From the NCBI RefSeq assembly GCF_001552275.1, contig NZ_BCQW01000002.1, positions 204,964 to 268,963 of the forward strand: a stretch of 64,000 bases of DNA, in the 5' to 3' direction. A model generated the notes under the pieces. It searched no databases. It was not told the origin of the DNA and saw only the letters and a list, made by a program, of their open reading frames with translations. Shown piece after piece: positions 17,282 through 26,798 of the stretch (position 1 is the stretch's first letter; each line of letters begins with the position of its first letter). A program made the position numbers and the translations under genes. This DNA is from Amphibacillus sediminis NBRC 103570 (GTDB taxonomy: Bacteria; Bacillota; Bacilli; Bacillales; Amphibacillaceae).

Positions 17282-18082
17282 TTATCCTTCTCTCTCTAAT
17301 AGATAAGAACTGGAAATTAACGTCTTCGTATAATCATGTTTCGGTTGAAACAATACTTGTTCCGTCATCCCCTGTTCCAGTACTTGTCCGTTTTTCATGA
17401 CCATAACATAATCTGCGACCTCATTTACAGCACTAATGTCATGGGATATAAATAAATAACTCATTTGATGTTTTTGTTGTAATTCCTTTAACAACTGTAT
17501 AATTTGAGCCTGCACGGAAACATCGAGTGCAGAAACACACTCATCAGCAATAATTAGTTTAGGTTTAAGTATTAAAGCTCTTGCAATGGCAACACGCTGA
17601 GCCTGACCACCACTTATTTCTGAAGCGTGCTTGTTTAATATACTTTCATCTAAGTAGACTTGGTCAAGCATATCGTGAATTTCTTGTAATAAGATACGCT
17701 CAGGCTGATGTTTTTTAAAGATTCCTAAAGGCTCCATTAAATTCTCTTTAATTGTGTAAAACGGATGCAGTGAATCTTTAGGACTTTGAAAGATAAATTG
17801 TATGTTTTGCCGAAAGTGTCTATATTCAGTTGAAGTAAAGCTACTAATATCTTTACCTAAATACTTGATTGAACCGTTAGTTGGTTGCTGCAAACCACCG
17901 ATCAATTCTGACAAGGTAGACTTTCCTGACCCTGATTCTCCAACCACTCCTACAGTTTGGCCTACTCGCACCTGCAAAGAAACATGATCGACCGCCTGAA
18001 AGTAGGCTTGCTTATTAAAAAGCTGTTGTTTCTTTATTTTATATTCTTTAACAAGCTCTTCAGCTTCAATAATCGTCTCCAT
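17282..18082 (-). CDS. Oligopeptide/dipeptide ABC transporter ATP-binding protein (OppF/DppF type)
   Basis: This cytosolic ATPase of the peptide uptake system has Walker A GESGSGKST, a Q-loop (FIFQSPKDSLHP), the signature SGGQAQRVAIARAL and Walker B LIIADECVSALD with the family-typical QAQIIQLL. An alternative start at 18091 (GTG) overlaps the ribosome site AAAGGTG, so I choose the ATG at 18082. It pairs with the second ATPase just upstream; heteromeric ATPases are usual in this transporter class. Confidence 0.92.
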   Translation of the reverse strand: METIIEAEELVKEYKIKKQQLFNKQAYFQAVDHVSLQVRVGQTVGVVGESGSGKSTLSELIGGLQQPTNGSIKYLGKDISSFTSTEYRHFRQNIQFIFQSPKDSLHPFYTIKENLMEPLGIFKKHQPERILLQEIHDMLDQVYLDESILNKHASEISGGQAQRVAIARALILKPKLIIADECVSALDVSVQAQIIQLLKELQQKHQMSYLFISHDISAVNEVADYVMVMKNGQVLEQGMTEQVLFQPKHDYTKTLISSSYLLEREG

Positions 18083-18093
18083 ATTCATCACCT

Positions 18094-18900
18094 TTAGCCA
18101 AATTTGTCCATCGATAAGTTAGTTAGGGTTGGAATTAGACTTAATAACTTTTGGGTATAACTATGCTTCGGGTTTGTAAAGATCTCATGGGTCTCTCCAG
18201 ACTCGACGATCTCTCCTTGATACATCACATACATACGTTGGCAAAATTGCTTCACGATTTTCAAATCATGTGAAATAAATAAAATTGAGACACCCTCACT
18301 TTGGTTAAGCTGATTAAATAACTCCATGACTTGCCTTTGAACAACCGTATCTAACGCTGTCGTCGGCTCATCTGCTACAATAAGCTTCGGATCAGTCATT
18401 AAGGCCATCGCAATATTCACTCTTTGCTGCATGCCTCCGCTCAACTGTTTGGGATATGCATTTAAAACACGTTTGGGTTCCTTTATCCCTACCTTCTCTA
18501 ATAAATCGCTTGCTTTTTTTAAGGCTTGCTTTTTATCATTGTCAATATGGTAGAGATAAGCATCGATCATTTGGTATTTGATTTTGATCATCGGATGCAA
18601 AAATACCACCGTATTTTGTGGAACAAAACCGATTCCTGCTCCAATTAGCCTCCTCTTATCCTTTGAAGATAACCCGTTTAATTCCTTACCTAATAACTGT
18701 CTTACTCCTGACGTTATCACTAAATGATCTGGTAATAAATCAAGGGCAGACTTAACGGTTAACGTTTTTCCAGAACCTGATTCTCCAACGATACCAATAA
18801 ATTCACCCTGAAAGATCGTTAGTGAAGCATTCTTAATTAAAGCACGGCCTAATCCGTCATCAATACTAACCTTCTCTAATTGGAGTAGCTTCTCCATCAT
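18094..18900 (-). CDS. Oligopeptide/dipeptide ABC transporter ATP-binding protein (OppD/DppD type)
   Basis: This is the first ATPase subunit of the peptide transporter, with Walker A GESGSGKTLT, signature LSGGMQQRVNIAMAL and Walker B LIVADEPTTALD. It begins at an ATG overlapping the permease stop by four bases (ATGA), with GGAGG eight bases before. It ends with SYTQKLLSLIP, the conserved OppD/F tail, slightly shorter than usual (268 versus ~330 residues). Confidence 0.92.
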   Translation of the reverse strand: MMEKLLQLEKVSIDDGLGRALIKNASLTIFQGEFIGIVGESGSGKTLTVKSALDLLPDHLVITSGVRQLLGKELNGLSSKDKRRLIGAGIGFVPQNTVVFLHPMIKIKYQMIDAYLYHIDNDKKQALKKASDLLEKVGIKEPKRVLNAYPKQLSGGMQQRVNIAMALMTDPKLIVADEPTTALDTVVQRQVMELFNQLNQSEGVSILFISHDLKIVKQFCQRMYVMYQGEIVESGETHEIFTNPKHSYTQKLLSLIPTLTNLSMDKFG

Positions 18901-19718
18901 TCAGCCATCCTCCTTGATACGATAGAATCATTCCAGGCGTCACCAATTAGATTAAAACCAAGTACAGTAATCATTAGTATGATACCTGGTGGAACAGCAA
19001 GATAGGCATAGGTAAGCATATACTGCCTCGATTCACTTAACATAAGTCCCCAACTAGCGTTAGGAGGTTGAACTCCTAGACCAAGAAACGATAAGGATGA
19101 CTCGATCAATATCGCACTTCCAATGCTTGCACTAAATTGCGTAATTAATCTTGGTAAAATCATCGGTAAGATATGTTTGAATATAATACGACACTTACTC
19201 GCCCCATAGCTCCTGGCCGCTTTAACATATAATTGATTTTTTTGATCCAGCACAAGGGAATACGTTAATCTAGAAAATACCGGAATCATGAAGATGGCAA
19301 TAGCAATGACCGCATTCCATAAGCCCTTTCCTAAAACAGCCACTAACATCATAGCAAGTAGAATACCAGGAAATGCCATCAAACCATCGATAAACCGCAT
19401 TAAAATCGTTTCAAGCCAACCATTGGCGGTTGCAGCTAACGCCCCAATCACGATTCCAACGACTGCACCCAAAAAAACTGAAACTAACCCAATAAATAAG
19501 GCATATCTAGATGAAATCATAATTCGACTAAGAATATCTCTACCAAACTGATCAGTTCCTAGTAGAAATTCTTTACTAGGGCTTTGAAATCGATTAATCG
19601 TATTCATCACATTTGGGTCTTGAGGCAAATAAAAGAAAGAGACGATACAAAGACTAATGACAACGAGCACTAAGAAAAGACCTAGAGAGAATAATTTATG
19701 CTGTCTTAATTTACTCAT
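18897..19718 (-). CDS. Oligopeptide/dipeptide ABC transporter permease (DppC type)
   Basis: This inner-membrane permease has an N-terminal anchor helix, the extracytoplasmic segment LGTDQFGRDILSR typical of DppC/OppC and a binding-protein-dependent transport domain with the EAA-like loop around RSYGASKCRIIFKHILP. The ATG at 19718 follows GGAGG by five bases and overlaps the upstream permease by eight; an ATG at 19730 lacks a ribosome site. Confidence 0.92.
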   Translation of the reverse strand: MSKLRQHKLFSLGLFLVLVVISLCIVSFFYLPQDPNVMNTINRFQSPSKEFLLGTDQFGRDILSRIMISSRYALFIGLVSVFLGAVVGIVIGALAATANGWLETILMRFIDGLMAFPGILLAMMLVAVLGKGLWNAVIAIAIFMIPVFSRLTYSLVLDQKNQLYVKAARSYGASKCRIIFKHILPMILPRLITQFSASIGSAILIESSLSFLGLGVQPPNASWGLMLSESRQYMLTYAYLAVPPGIILMITVLGFNLIGDAWNDSIVSRRMAE

Positions 19719-20667
19719 GATTACCTCCAAAACGTATCATTGGATTGGCAAGGCGGTAGCATATGTCTGTAAGAATATTGACGAGCACAACGGCACTTGT
19801 AACAAAAATGACCATCCCTTGCAGAAGAATCAAATCACGTTGCTCAACTGTCATTAATAGTAAGCGGCCAATTCCAGGTAGGGCGAAAATATTCTCCACA
19901 AGAATAGCTCCAGCTAACATATTGGCAAGCTGCATGCCAATAATGGTTAGAGGTGCAATGCTTGCACCTCTTAACGCGTATTTAACAATCGCTAGGGTTT
20001 TAGGCAGCCCATTGACTTGTGTCATTAGCATGTAATCTTGTTCTAACGAACTTAGCATTGAACTACGAATAATTCGAATAAGTGGGCCGACTTGTCCAAT
20101 AGCTAATACTATAGCTGGCAATAACACACTATGAATGCTCGCTAATATCCCATCATCAAAGCCGACATATCCCGCAACCGGAAACCATCCTAACTTCGAT
20201 GCAAAAAAAACTAAAAAAATCAGTGCCAACCAGAATTGAGGAACAGCATCGCCCAACTGCATCAAACTACGCGCAATATAATCAACCCAACGTTCTTTAA
20301 ATAAAGCAGACATAATACCGATGATAAAAGCAAATGGTATGACGATAACCATCGACACAGCAGCCAAAAGCAAGGTGACAGGAAGCCTTTGAATGATTAA
20401 GGTCATCACGTCTTCACCGAAGACATAGGAACTTCCCCAATCACCGGAAAATAGGTCTTGTATCCAATGATAGTATTGCTGATACCAAGGTAAGTTTAGT
20501 CCCATCACTTCTTGTAATTCAGCGATCTTTTCTGGTGTACCTTCTGTGCCGAGGCTTAGCGTTGCGGGATCACCAGGCATCCACCTTAAAACAAAGAAGG
20601 TTATGATTGAAATGAAGAACAAGACCGTCAAGCCACTAATTAGTCGTTTTATAATAAAACTTAACAT
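19711..20667 (-). CDS. Oligopeptide/dipeptide ABC transporter permease (DppB type)
   Basis: This 318-residue permease starts with the family hallmark FIIKRLISGLTVLFFIS, has the periplasmic block MGLNLPWYQQYYHW and the C-terminal ENIFALPGIGRLL loop that contacts the ATPases. It lies 12 bases after the binding-protein gene, with AAAGAGGAA before ATG, and overlaps the next permease. Confidence 0.93.
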   Translation of the reverse strand: MLSFIIKRLISGLTVLFFISIITFFVLRWMPGDPATLSLGTEGTPEKIAELQEVMGLNLPWYQQYYHWIQDLFSGDWGSSYVFGEDVMTLIIQRLPVTLLLAAVSMVIVIPFAFIIGIMSALFKERWVDYIARSLMQLGDAVPQFWLALIFLVFFASKLGWFPVAGYVGFDDGILASIHSVLLPAIVLAIGQVGPLIRIIRSSMLSSLEQDYMLMTQVNGLPKTLAIVKYALRGASIAPLTIIGMQLANMLAGAILVENIFALPGIGRLLLMTVEQRDLILLQGMVIFVTSAVVLVNILTDICYRLANPMIRFGGNHE

Positions 20668-20679
20668 AGTATTCCTCTT

Positions 20680-22245
20680 TTACGGATTAGTAAAATAAAC
20701 ATCTTTCATTTGATAAATATCAATTGGATATGAAGTATACCCAGCTACATCACTTGCTGTAACGGTTAAAGTAATCGGTGACTGAATGTACAGTGCAGGT
20801 ACGTCCTCAGCTAAGATCTTTTGTAACTCTTGATATAAATCAAGTCTTTTCGCATCGTCCTGCTCTTCTTGCACAAGGGTCAATATTTCATCTACTCGCT
20901 GATTAGAATAATTGAAATAATTTTCCCCATTCTCTGAATGATATCTAGCTAAAAGATCATAAGGGTCTAGCCTTCCTGTATGACCAACAACCGTTAAATC
21001 ATATTGTCGATCTGTGTAGACGTCGCTCAACCATGTCGCCCATTCCACAATTTCTATGTTTACCTTAATTCCAATCGCATCAAGCTCATTGGCAATAATT
21101 TGTCCAGCATCAACATAAGCTGGATAAGAGGCAGGTAAATACATATCCAACTCTAGCCCATCACGATAACCCGCTTCCTCAAGTAAGGCTTTTGCTTGGT
21201 CAGTGTTATAAGATAGAACACTATTCGTATCAATATATTCTTTTAGCATCGTTGGGTAATGAGAACCAATCTCTTCACCATAACCCCACCAAACGGTATC
21301 AATTAACGCTTGCTTATCAACCGCTAAATTAATCGCTTGTCTTACTCTTTGATCTGCTAATGCTTCATGCTCGGTATTAATAGCCATAAGTTGAATCGAA
21401 TTCGAACGATTTTCTAATATGGTATAGTCAGGATTACCTTCAAATTGCCCAACTAGATCACCATTAACAGCAATAATATCAAGCTCGCCTGCTTGAAGCG
21501 CAGACACTTGCGATGTTACGTCTGGCATCATTTTGAAATTAACGGTTTCTAAGCTTGCTGGATCATAGTGTTCTGTATGTTTGGTTAAGACAAGCTGTTG
21601 TTGCGGAACCCATTCCTCGAATTTGAATGGTCCCGTCCCAATTGGGTGATTTCGTAAATCCTCAGCAGCTTCTTCAGGAACAATAGCTGCCCATGGATAG
21701 GCAAAGTTAGACAATAGCTCAACATTTAATGAATCTGTTACAAATTCAATTGTCTTATGATCAATCACGTTGATCTCAGCAATATTGGCATAGTCGCCAG
21801 ATCGAGGACTTTCTTCATCTTTTAATCTTTCAAATGAATATTTAACATCATCTGCTGTCATTTCCCGTCCGTTATGAAAGACGACGCCTTCTCTTAATTC
21901 AAAAGTAATCGTAAGTCCATCATCAGAAATAGCCCATGACTCTGCTAGGTCTTTGTCAATTTCCCCATCTGGTGTAACTGTCACTAATGTATCAAAGATA
22001 TTGCTTGTAATCTGGAATGTAGAAGCGGCTGTGGTCCGATGTGGATCTAAACCGTCTGGATCAACTGACAAGGCCATATTTAATTCTGTCTTTTCTATAT
22101 TCACCGTATTTGACTCTTCTTTTTGTTCTGTAGAATCTAGATTACTATTTTCATTAGCTGAACCTTCTTCGTCTGTGCTACTTCCACAAGCAACTAATAT
22201 AATTGAAACCAACAACACACTAAAGATAAATTTAAATCTTTTCAT
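20680..22245 (-). CDS. Oligopeptide-binding lipoprotein (solute-binding family 5)
   Basis: This is a 521-residue extracellular lipoprotein. The signal peptide ends in LVACGSS (lipobox cysteine 20), followed by a Ser/Glu/Asn-rich linker and the family-5 binding fold with LNMALSVDPDGLDPHRTTA and the conserved GTGPFKFEEW segment. It would capture peptides or a related solute for the downstream permeases. The linkage with an RpiR/SIS regulator raises the possibility of a muropeptide or amino-sugar-linked substrate; this is inference. Confidence 0.92.
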   Translation of the reverse strand: MKRFKFIFSVLLVSIILVACGSSTDEEGSANENSNLDSTEQKEESNTVNIEKTELNMALSVDPDGLDPHRTTAASTFQITSNIFDTLVTVTPDGEIDKDLAESWAISDDGLTITFELREGVVFHNGREMTADDVKYSFERLKDEESPRSGDYANIAEINVIDHKTIEFVTDSLNVELLSNFAYPWAAIVPEEAAEDLRNHPIGTGPFKFEEWVPQQQLVLTKHTEHYDPASLETVNFKMMPDVTSQVSALQAGELDIIAVNGDLVGQFEGNPDYTILENRSNSIQLMAINTEHEALADQRVRQAINLAVDKQALIDTVWWGYGEEIGSHYPTMLKEYIDTNSVLSYNTDQAKALLEEAGYRDGLELDMYLPASYPAYVDAGQIIANELDAIGIKVNIEIVEWATWLSDVYTDRQYDLTVVGHTGRLDPYDLLARYHSENGENYFNYSNQRVDEILTLVQEEQDDAKRLDLYQELQKILAEDVPALYIQSPITLTVTASDVAGYTSYPIDIYQMKDVYFTNP

Positions 22246-22280
22246 GATGTTTACACCCCTTCTAGGTTCAAATTAGTGAA

Positions 22281-23129
22281 TTAACATTTCCAATCGTATT
22301 TCTGTTGAAATGTAACAAAGTTTTCTTCAACTTGCTGAATATTTGATTGTACTCGAGTCTCATCTAAATAAGAAATAGCACTAACAATCGCATTTATCAC
22401 CGAAACAGCCGCCGTATAGGAATCTAGAAAGCTCTTTGATTTACATTTAGCGAGCAAACATAAATTTGTATAAGCCTTAATCGGGGCGACCGTTGAATCC
22501 GATAATCCAATGACATATGCACCCCTGTCTTGAGCAACCTTAGCAATCTGTAGCACCTTTTGATCGTATCGGGGAAAAGAACAGACAAATACCACATCCT
22601 CTTCCTTAAAATAAGCTGCATATTCTGCCGTTTCCCCTTGAGGAATCAAGCTACTATTTCCTAGCATGTATTTGAGAATAAATTGTAAGTAGGTCGTAAC
22701 AGACAAAGCCATTCTCCAGCCAGCAATCCAAATATTCGGTGCCCTTAAAAGTGCTTGTGCAGCAATATTTATTTCTGATTCACTAATCCCTTTGCTTGTA
22801 TGAAGGATATTTTCTGCTTCTTGGACAAAGTGTTGCTCGAGCCATTGATCTCGTTTTAATGTCGTTGTTGATACAAGGTTTCTTACTGAGCGATAATCCT
22901 TTTTGATAAACTCGTGAATCGCCTGTTTCATAGTCCGATAGCTATCATAGCCTAGCTCACGTGCTAAGCGATGGACAGTTGCTTCACTCACACCTGCCTG
23001 TAAAGCAATTTGATTAGCTGAGACGAGCATCACCTCTTCCATATTCTCTAATAAGTAATGAGCAACTTTCTTTTGCGAGCTGCTTAAATCAGCAAATCTT
23101 TCCTTTATCCGTTTGTTAATGTATGCCAT
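22281..23129 (-). CDS. MurR/RpiR-family regulator with SIS domain
   Basis: The 282-residue protein has an N-terminal helix-turn-helix (residues 1-77, with SANQIALQAGVSEATVHRL) and a C-terminal SIS domain that senses phosphosugars (IWIAGWRMALSVT and VVFVCSFPRYDQKV). AGGTGATTCAAG precedes the ATG, which overlaps the HAD gene by 25 bases. It is the likely local regulator of the transporter operon 36 bases downstream; family members sense sugar phosphates such as MurNAc-6P. Confidence 0.88.
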   Translation of the reverse strand: MAYINKRIKERFADLSSSQKKVAHYLLENMEEVMLVSANQIALQAGVSEATVHRLARELGYDSYRTMKQAIHEFIKKDYRSVRNLVSTTTLKRDQWLEQHFVQEAENILHTSKGISESEINIAAQALLRAPNIWIAGWRMALSVTTYLQFILKYMLGNSSLIPQGETAEYAAYFKEEDVVFVCSFPRYDQKVLQIAKVAQDRGAYVIGLSDSTVAPIKAYTNLCLLAKCKSKSFLDSYTAAVSVINAIVSAISYLDETRVQSNIQQVEENFVTFQQKYDWKC

Positions 23130-23833
23130 CTTGAATCACCTAATTGTTTGTCCATTCCCATTAAAGTAGGAAGCAACTCACTGATGTTAGCAATAATAGG
23201 AACTTGTTCACTCAATTCTTCGATCCCAACTCGCTGGTAAGGGTTAATGAGAATACTTGCCATTCCAACTTTTTTACTACCAACTACATCGTCATAATAA
23301 TTATCACCAACATAGAGACATTCCTCAGCCTTTACCCTTGCTTGCTCAAGAGCATGAAGAAAGATTCGCTCATCTGGCTTTTCAATCTTAACCTCTGAAG
23401 AAATGACGATATGATCGAGATAACCTGAAATGTGATTTTGATCTAATACCGTTCTTGCCGTTTGATCCCAGTTAGAAATCAGCCCAACACCTAGTCCCTT
23501 TTCTTTAAGGGCTTTTAAAGTAGGAATGGTTTTTTCAAAAGCATGCCATTGTGGTTTGACATCATCATGATGACTTGCCCAATCACTTTTGGTGAGTGAC
23601 AGATTCAGATTGTTATTTAATCTGTTAAAATATTGATCTGCGAATAAAGAACGATCTTTACCAAGCAAGCCCGGAAACTCACGCATAAAGTATTTGTCCG
23701 TTAAATGATAGGCAAGCGCAATCTCGTCAAATGATTTAACAATACCTAGCTTGTGGAGTTTTTGTTGATAGACTTCTTCTCTGTTCAAGTTAACTAATGT
23801 ATAACCTAAGTCAAACCAAATATAAGAAATCAA
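23105..23833 (-). CDS. HAD-family hydrolase (haloacid dehalogenase-like phosphatase)
   Basis: This 242-residue HAD protein carries WFDLGYTLVN (motif I with the nucleophile Asp; the usual second Asp is Gly here), LISNWDQT (motif II), EKPDERIF (motif III lysine) and VGDNYYDDVVG (motif IV). Translation appears to begin at TTG 23833, because the ATG in GGGGATGG runs into a stop. The altered motif I may shift activity from phosphatase to another HAD reaction, though this form is also seen in active subfamilies. It is the first gene of the RpiR-Opp operon. Confidence 0.85.
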   Translation of the reverse strand: MISYIWFDLGYTLVNLNREEVYQQKLHKLGIVKSFDEIALAYHLTDKYFMREFPGLLGKDRSLFADQYFNRLNNNLNLSLTKSDWASHHDDVKPQWHAFEKTIPTLKALKEKGLGVGLISNWDQTARTVLDQNHISGYLDHIVISSEVKIEKPDERIFLHALEQARVKAEECLYVGDNYYDDVVGSKKVGMASILINPYQRVGIEELSEQVPIIANISELLPTLMGMDKQLGDSRWHTLTNG

Positions 23834-24368
23834 TGTCGTACCATCCCCTTATTCCCCTTTGTTGATGAATTTTTTCCATCATTTTTTAATTATGAAGGTT
23901 TTCCCTCACTTCTGATTATAAAGACGTAATATTGTAGATAAATAAAGTAGAGGTTAATCTTTTGTAAACCGATGAAGGAACAAGTTAAAGTGAGTCTGTT
24001 GAATGAGGTTAACCACTTAAGACTAAACTGAGCTCTCTGTTAAATCGTTAAGAGACGAGGGAGGAGAATGCATAGCGACCAACGACAGCATTTCAAATGA
24101 GAGAGTCACAAAGGAGAGTGTTGTGTAAGATTCATTCGGAAAATATGAGAAAGCAGCTCGCAAAGACATCTATAAGCTGGTCAATTAATATAGTAATAGG
24201 ATTCTATGACAGAGTGAAGTGAGGTGGGAAAACTAAAGAGCTATGCTAATACAATTGCGTTGGAGAACGGTTAGAACATGAAAAGTTAAAGCTGAACAAA
24301 ATAAGTTGCTCAGCACGCGCACCTTTTTGATTTACGATGTATTGATTACAAATACTATTGCTTTATAG

Positions 24369-24425
24369 CGTGAAACTTCGTTCAATGGGGGCTTCGACGC
24401 ATAGGATGTGCTCGTGCAGACGTGG
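24369..24425 (+). repeat. Family A repeat, 5' fragment only (A5)
   Basis: About 57 bases match the family A 5' end (GTGAAACTTCGTTCA through CTCGTGCAGACGT), then the match stops. Confidence 0.85.
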
Positions 24426-24634
24426 CTAGGATAAGACTAAACATTTGACTCTAATATGAATATTCGTGTTTTACTCTTGCTTTAGGTAATCATTTTCTCT
24501 CCTGATCATGTAGAATTAACCTTTTGCTGATGAATCCAGCTGAATCCCTTGCTTTTTCAAACTCAGGCTGAATTGATAAAGTGGTGAATAATGAAATACA
24601 TCGCCACAAAACTATCATCTATAGGGCAACACAC

Positions 24635-24682
24635 TAAAAAAATGGTTCCAGCCATCAAGTATTAACGGTTGGAACCATTATA
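24635..24682 (-). terminator. Terminator after the isochorismatase-like gene
   Basis: AATGGTTCCAGCC pairs with GGTTGGAACCATT across a 13-base loop and is followed on the minus strand by seven T residues. Confidence 0.85.
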
Positions 24683-24723
24683 TAGGTTTCCTTACCTTAC
24701 TGTGCTTAGTCAGGTTCAGCTTT

Positions 24724-25287
24724 TTATCGATAAGTATCGTGAGTCGGGTTAAACAAATCTTCCACTGCTGCTCTAACCAATGCAAAATGGTCGACATTAT
24801 AATGACCATGCAGGGTTTGGTTATGGTGCCTAATAATCTGATCTGCACTTAACGTTTCATTGTCTGTGGTTGAATGACCCTCACGAACTAATGTAACGTC
24901 AAAGCCACTAATGGTAGCAGTTCTAACCGCACTATCTATACAATGTTCTGTTATACAGCCCATTATTACTAAGTGATCAATCTGTTTAACTTGTAGATAC
25001 TCCAGCAATCCTGTGCCGTAAAAACTATTCGTCGCAGCTTTATCAAAAAACTCCGCATTGCCAGGAATATGAATACTCGGATGAATTTGAAAACCGTGAC
25101 CGTGACCCTGTGCCACATCTAAATCTCTAACAAAGACCACAGGTACTTTTAGTAACTCAGCTTTCTGAATGACTGAATTAATAGTAAAAAGCAATTGCTC
25201 TTTGCGATAAACAGGCCCTTCTTGCTGATTTCCTTCAATTAACTCCTGCTGGGCATCAATAATTAATAATATATGTTGCAAATGCAT
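24724..25287 (-). CDS. Isochorismatase-family cysteine hydrolase
   Basis: This small alpha/beta hydrolase of the isochorismatase/nicotinamidase superfamily has catalytic Asp in LIIDAQQEL, a central lysine in EFFDKAATNSFYGTG and the nucleophile in MGCITEHCIDS. The second cysteine region with T preceding fits the YcaC/PncA-like group; substrate is unknown. Start is uncertain: ATG 25299 has no ribosome site, ATG 25287 lies only two bases after AAGGAG, and a TTG at 25281 has ideal spacing. Gene stands alone. Confidence 0.85.
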   Translation of the reverse strand: MHLQHILLIIDAQQELIEGNQQEGPVYRKEQLLFTINSVIQKAELLKVPVVFVRDLDVAQGHGHGFQIHPSIHIPGNAEFFDKAATNSFYGTGLLEYLQVKQIDHLVIMGCITEHCIDSAVRTATISGFDVTLVREGHSTTDNETLSADQIIRHHNQTLHGHYNVDHFALVRAAVEDLFNPTHDTYR

Positions 25288-25574
25288 GGCTCCTTCCATT
25301 TATCAAGCGCTAGATAACTTGTACAAAAATCCTAATCGTTTGCCTACTCATTTACTCTTTGTGTCAGTTACCAACGTATACTTATACTGTATCATAACAT
25401 CTTTTGCAAAAGCGCTTAATGAAATGATTTAATTTTTAATGGAGCTTATATGATTATTATCAAACTAAACGTCTGTTAGCTTGGCACAGCGGTATGCTCC
25501 TAAACATAACCTATTGCTCAAGGTGTAGCAGCTTAATGCCAGTGATTATTAATTAATCATTACCAGCTAGACTA

Positions 25575-26681
25575 TTACAAAATCTGGTCGATAAGCTTTG
25601 TTAGGCTCATATCAGTTAACAGATTATGATAATTCTCGAGGTTAATGGCTACTTTTCTTAATTGTTCTTCACTTTCAAAGAAGGAAATTAGCTGACTCTC
25701 TGTCTCGCCCCAGTCGTTTAAATAATTGACAACACCTAATTGCTGTAATTGATCAAGGTTAATCATCTCTTGCCCCGGAAGAGCATGAAAAATAAAGATC
25801 GGTTTTCTTTTTCTCAGTGCTTCACTTATGGTAACACCACCAGGTTTTGTTAGAATACCGTCAACCAAATCATAAAGCTGGTTCATTTTTTTTCTACAAC
25901 TAACGTAGTCTAACGGGATGATATATCGATGATTCAACGTCCGAAGTTTTTGATAGAGCTGAATGTTCTTTCCACATAATACAAAATAGTTAATTCTTCC
26001 GCTTGGCTTGAGACTGCTAATTAATTGCTCCATTGCGCCAACCCCTAAGTTTCCTCCCGTTACCAATATTGATAATGACTGCGTTCTTTGCTTTATCAGT
26101 GGAATGGGTTCAGTCTTAATCTCATGATGAATAGGAATACCTGTAAACAAAATTCGGTGTTCTGGTATACCTTTATGCATCAATAGTTCCTTCATAGCTG
26201 GGCATGAAACAAAATGAAAGTCAATATGCGTCGTTCCCCAAAACTGATGAATAAAAAAGTCTGTATAAACATTAATGACAGGGATTTGAATCGTATCATT
26301 TTCTTTTAAAACATTTAACATGTACGAGGGAAGAGCATGCGTACATACTATACCATCTGGTTGATATTCTTTTAATAAGCGCTTCATCTTAGCTAAAAAA
26401 AGCCATTTATACAGTTTAAATTCTTTTTCCTGTTCAATATTTTTATAAACACTTTGTTGATATAACCAGTTATATGAATGTGGTAATAGGTGAATCCATT
26501 TAAGATAAGCACCAGAAATAATTGCTTCGGCTTTGCCATAGCTATAAGAAAGAATTTCCGCCTTTTGACATTCTATATCCGGTACATTTAATTGAAGTTC
26601 CTCTATTAATGCATTTGCAACCTGATGATGACCAGAAGGAATTCTTAAAAAAGGAAGAAATAAAACCTTTTTTTCGCCCAT
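25575..26681 (-). CDS. ykoN: MGDG synthase-like/UgtP-family glycosyltransferase (YkoN-like)
   Basis: This is a GT28-type glycosyltransferase of about 368 residues related to processive diacylglycerol glucosyltransferases. The N-terminal acceptor-side motif SGHHQVANAL and the C-terminal donor-binding stretch TKPGGVTISEALRKRKPIF plus PGQEMINLDQL are clear. The ATG at 26681 follows GAGG by about eleven bases; the GTG at 26693 lies within that ribosome site. It is divergent from a YkoQ-like phosphoesterase and near a YkoP-like gene, matching the B. subtilis yko cluster, hence the symbol. Sugar acceptor is inferred to be lipid. Confidence 0.82.
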   Translation of the reverse strand: MGEKKVLFLPFLRIPSGHHQVANALIEELQLNVPDIECQKAEILSYSYGKAEAIISGAYLKWIHLLPHSYNWLYQQSVYKNIEQEKEFKLYKWLFLAKMKRLLKEYQPDGIVCTHALPSYMLNVLKENDTIQIPVINVYTDFFIHQFWGTTHIDFHFVSCPAMKELLMHKGIPEHRILFTGIPIHHEIKTEPIPLIKQRTQSLSILVTGGNLGVGAMEQLISSLKPSGRINYFVLCGKNIQLYQKLRTLNHRYIIPLDYVSCRKKMNQLYDLVDGILTKPGGVTISEALRKRKPIFIFHALPGQEMINLDQLQQLGVVNYLNDWGETESQLISFFESEEQLRKVAINLENYHNLLTDMSLTKLIDQIL

Positions 26682-26756
26682 TTTTTCTTGCACCTCTTCT
26701 ATGTAGGATTAAAAAACAATATTGGTAGATCACCCATGAATTACCGAGGTCATGAG

Positions 26757-26790
26757 CTCCTCTATTCTGTATAATGAGTAAATAGAGGAG
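26757..26790 (+). promoter_or_regulatory. Perfect 10-bp inverted repeat around the ykoQ -10 element
   Basis: CTCCTCTATT (26757-26766) and AATAGAGGAG (26781-26790) flank TATAAT (26770-26775). The right arm contains the ribosome site, so this could be an operator or an mRNA hairpin controlling translation if transcription starts upstream. Confidence 0.5.
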
Positions 26791-26798
26791 TGATTATT

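Larger units (their letters stand above)
23834..24723. other. 890-bp region without convincing gene
   Basis: Apart from a family A fragment at 24369-24425 and the terminator at 24635-24680, I see only short frames without ribosome sites. The 23950-24300 part is purine-rich on the plus strand and may be decayed sequence. Confidence 0.45.
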
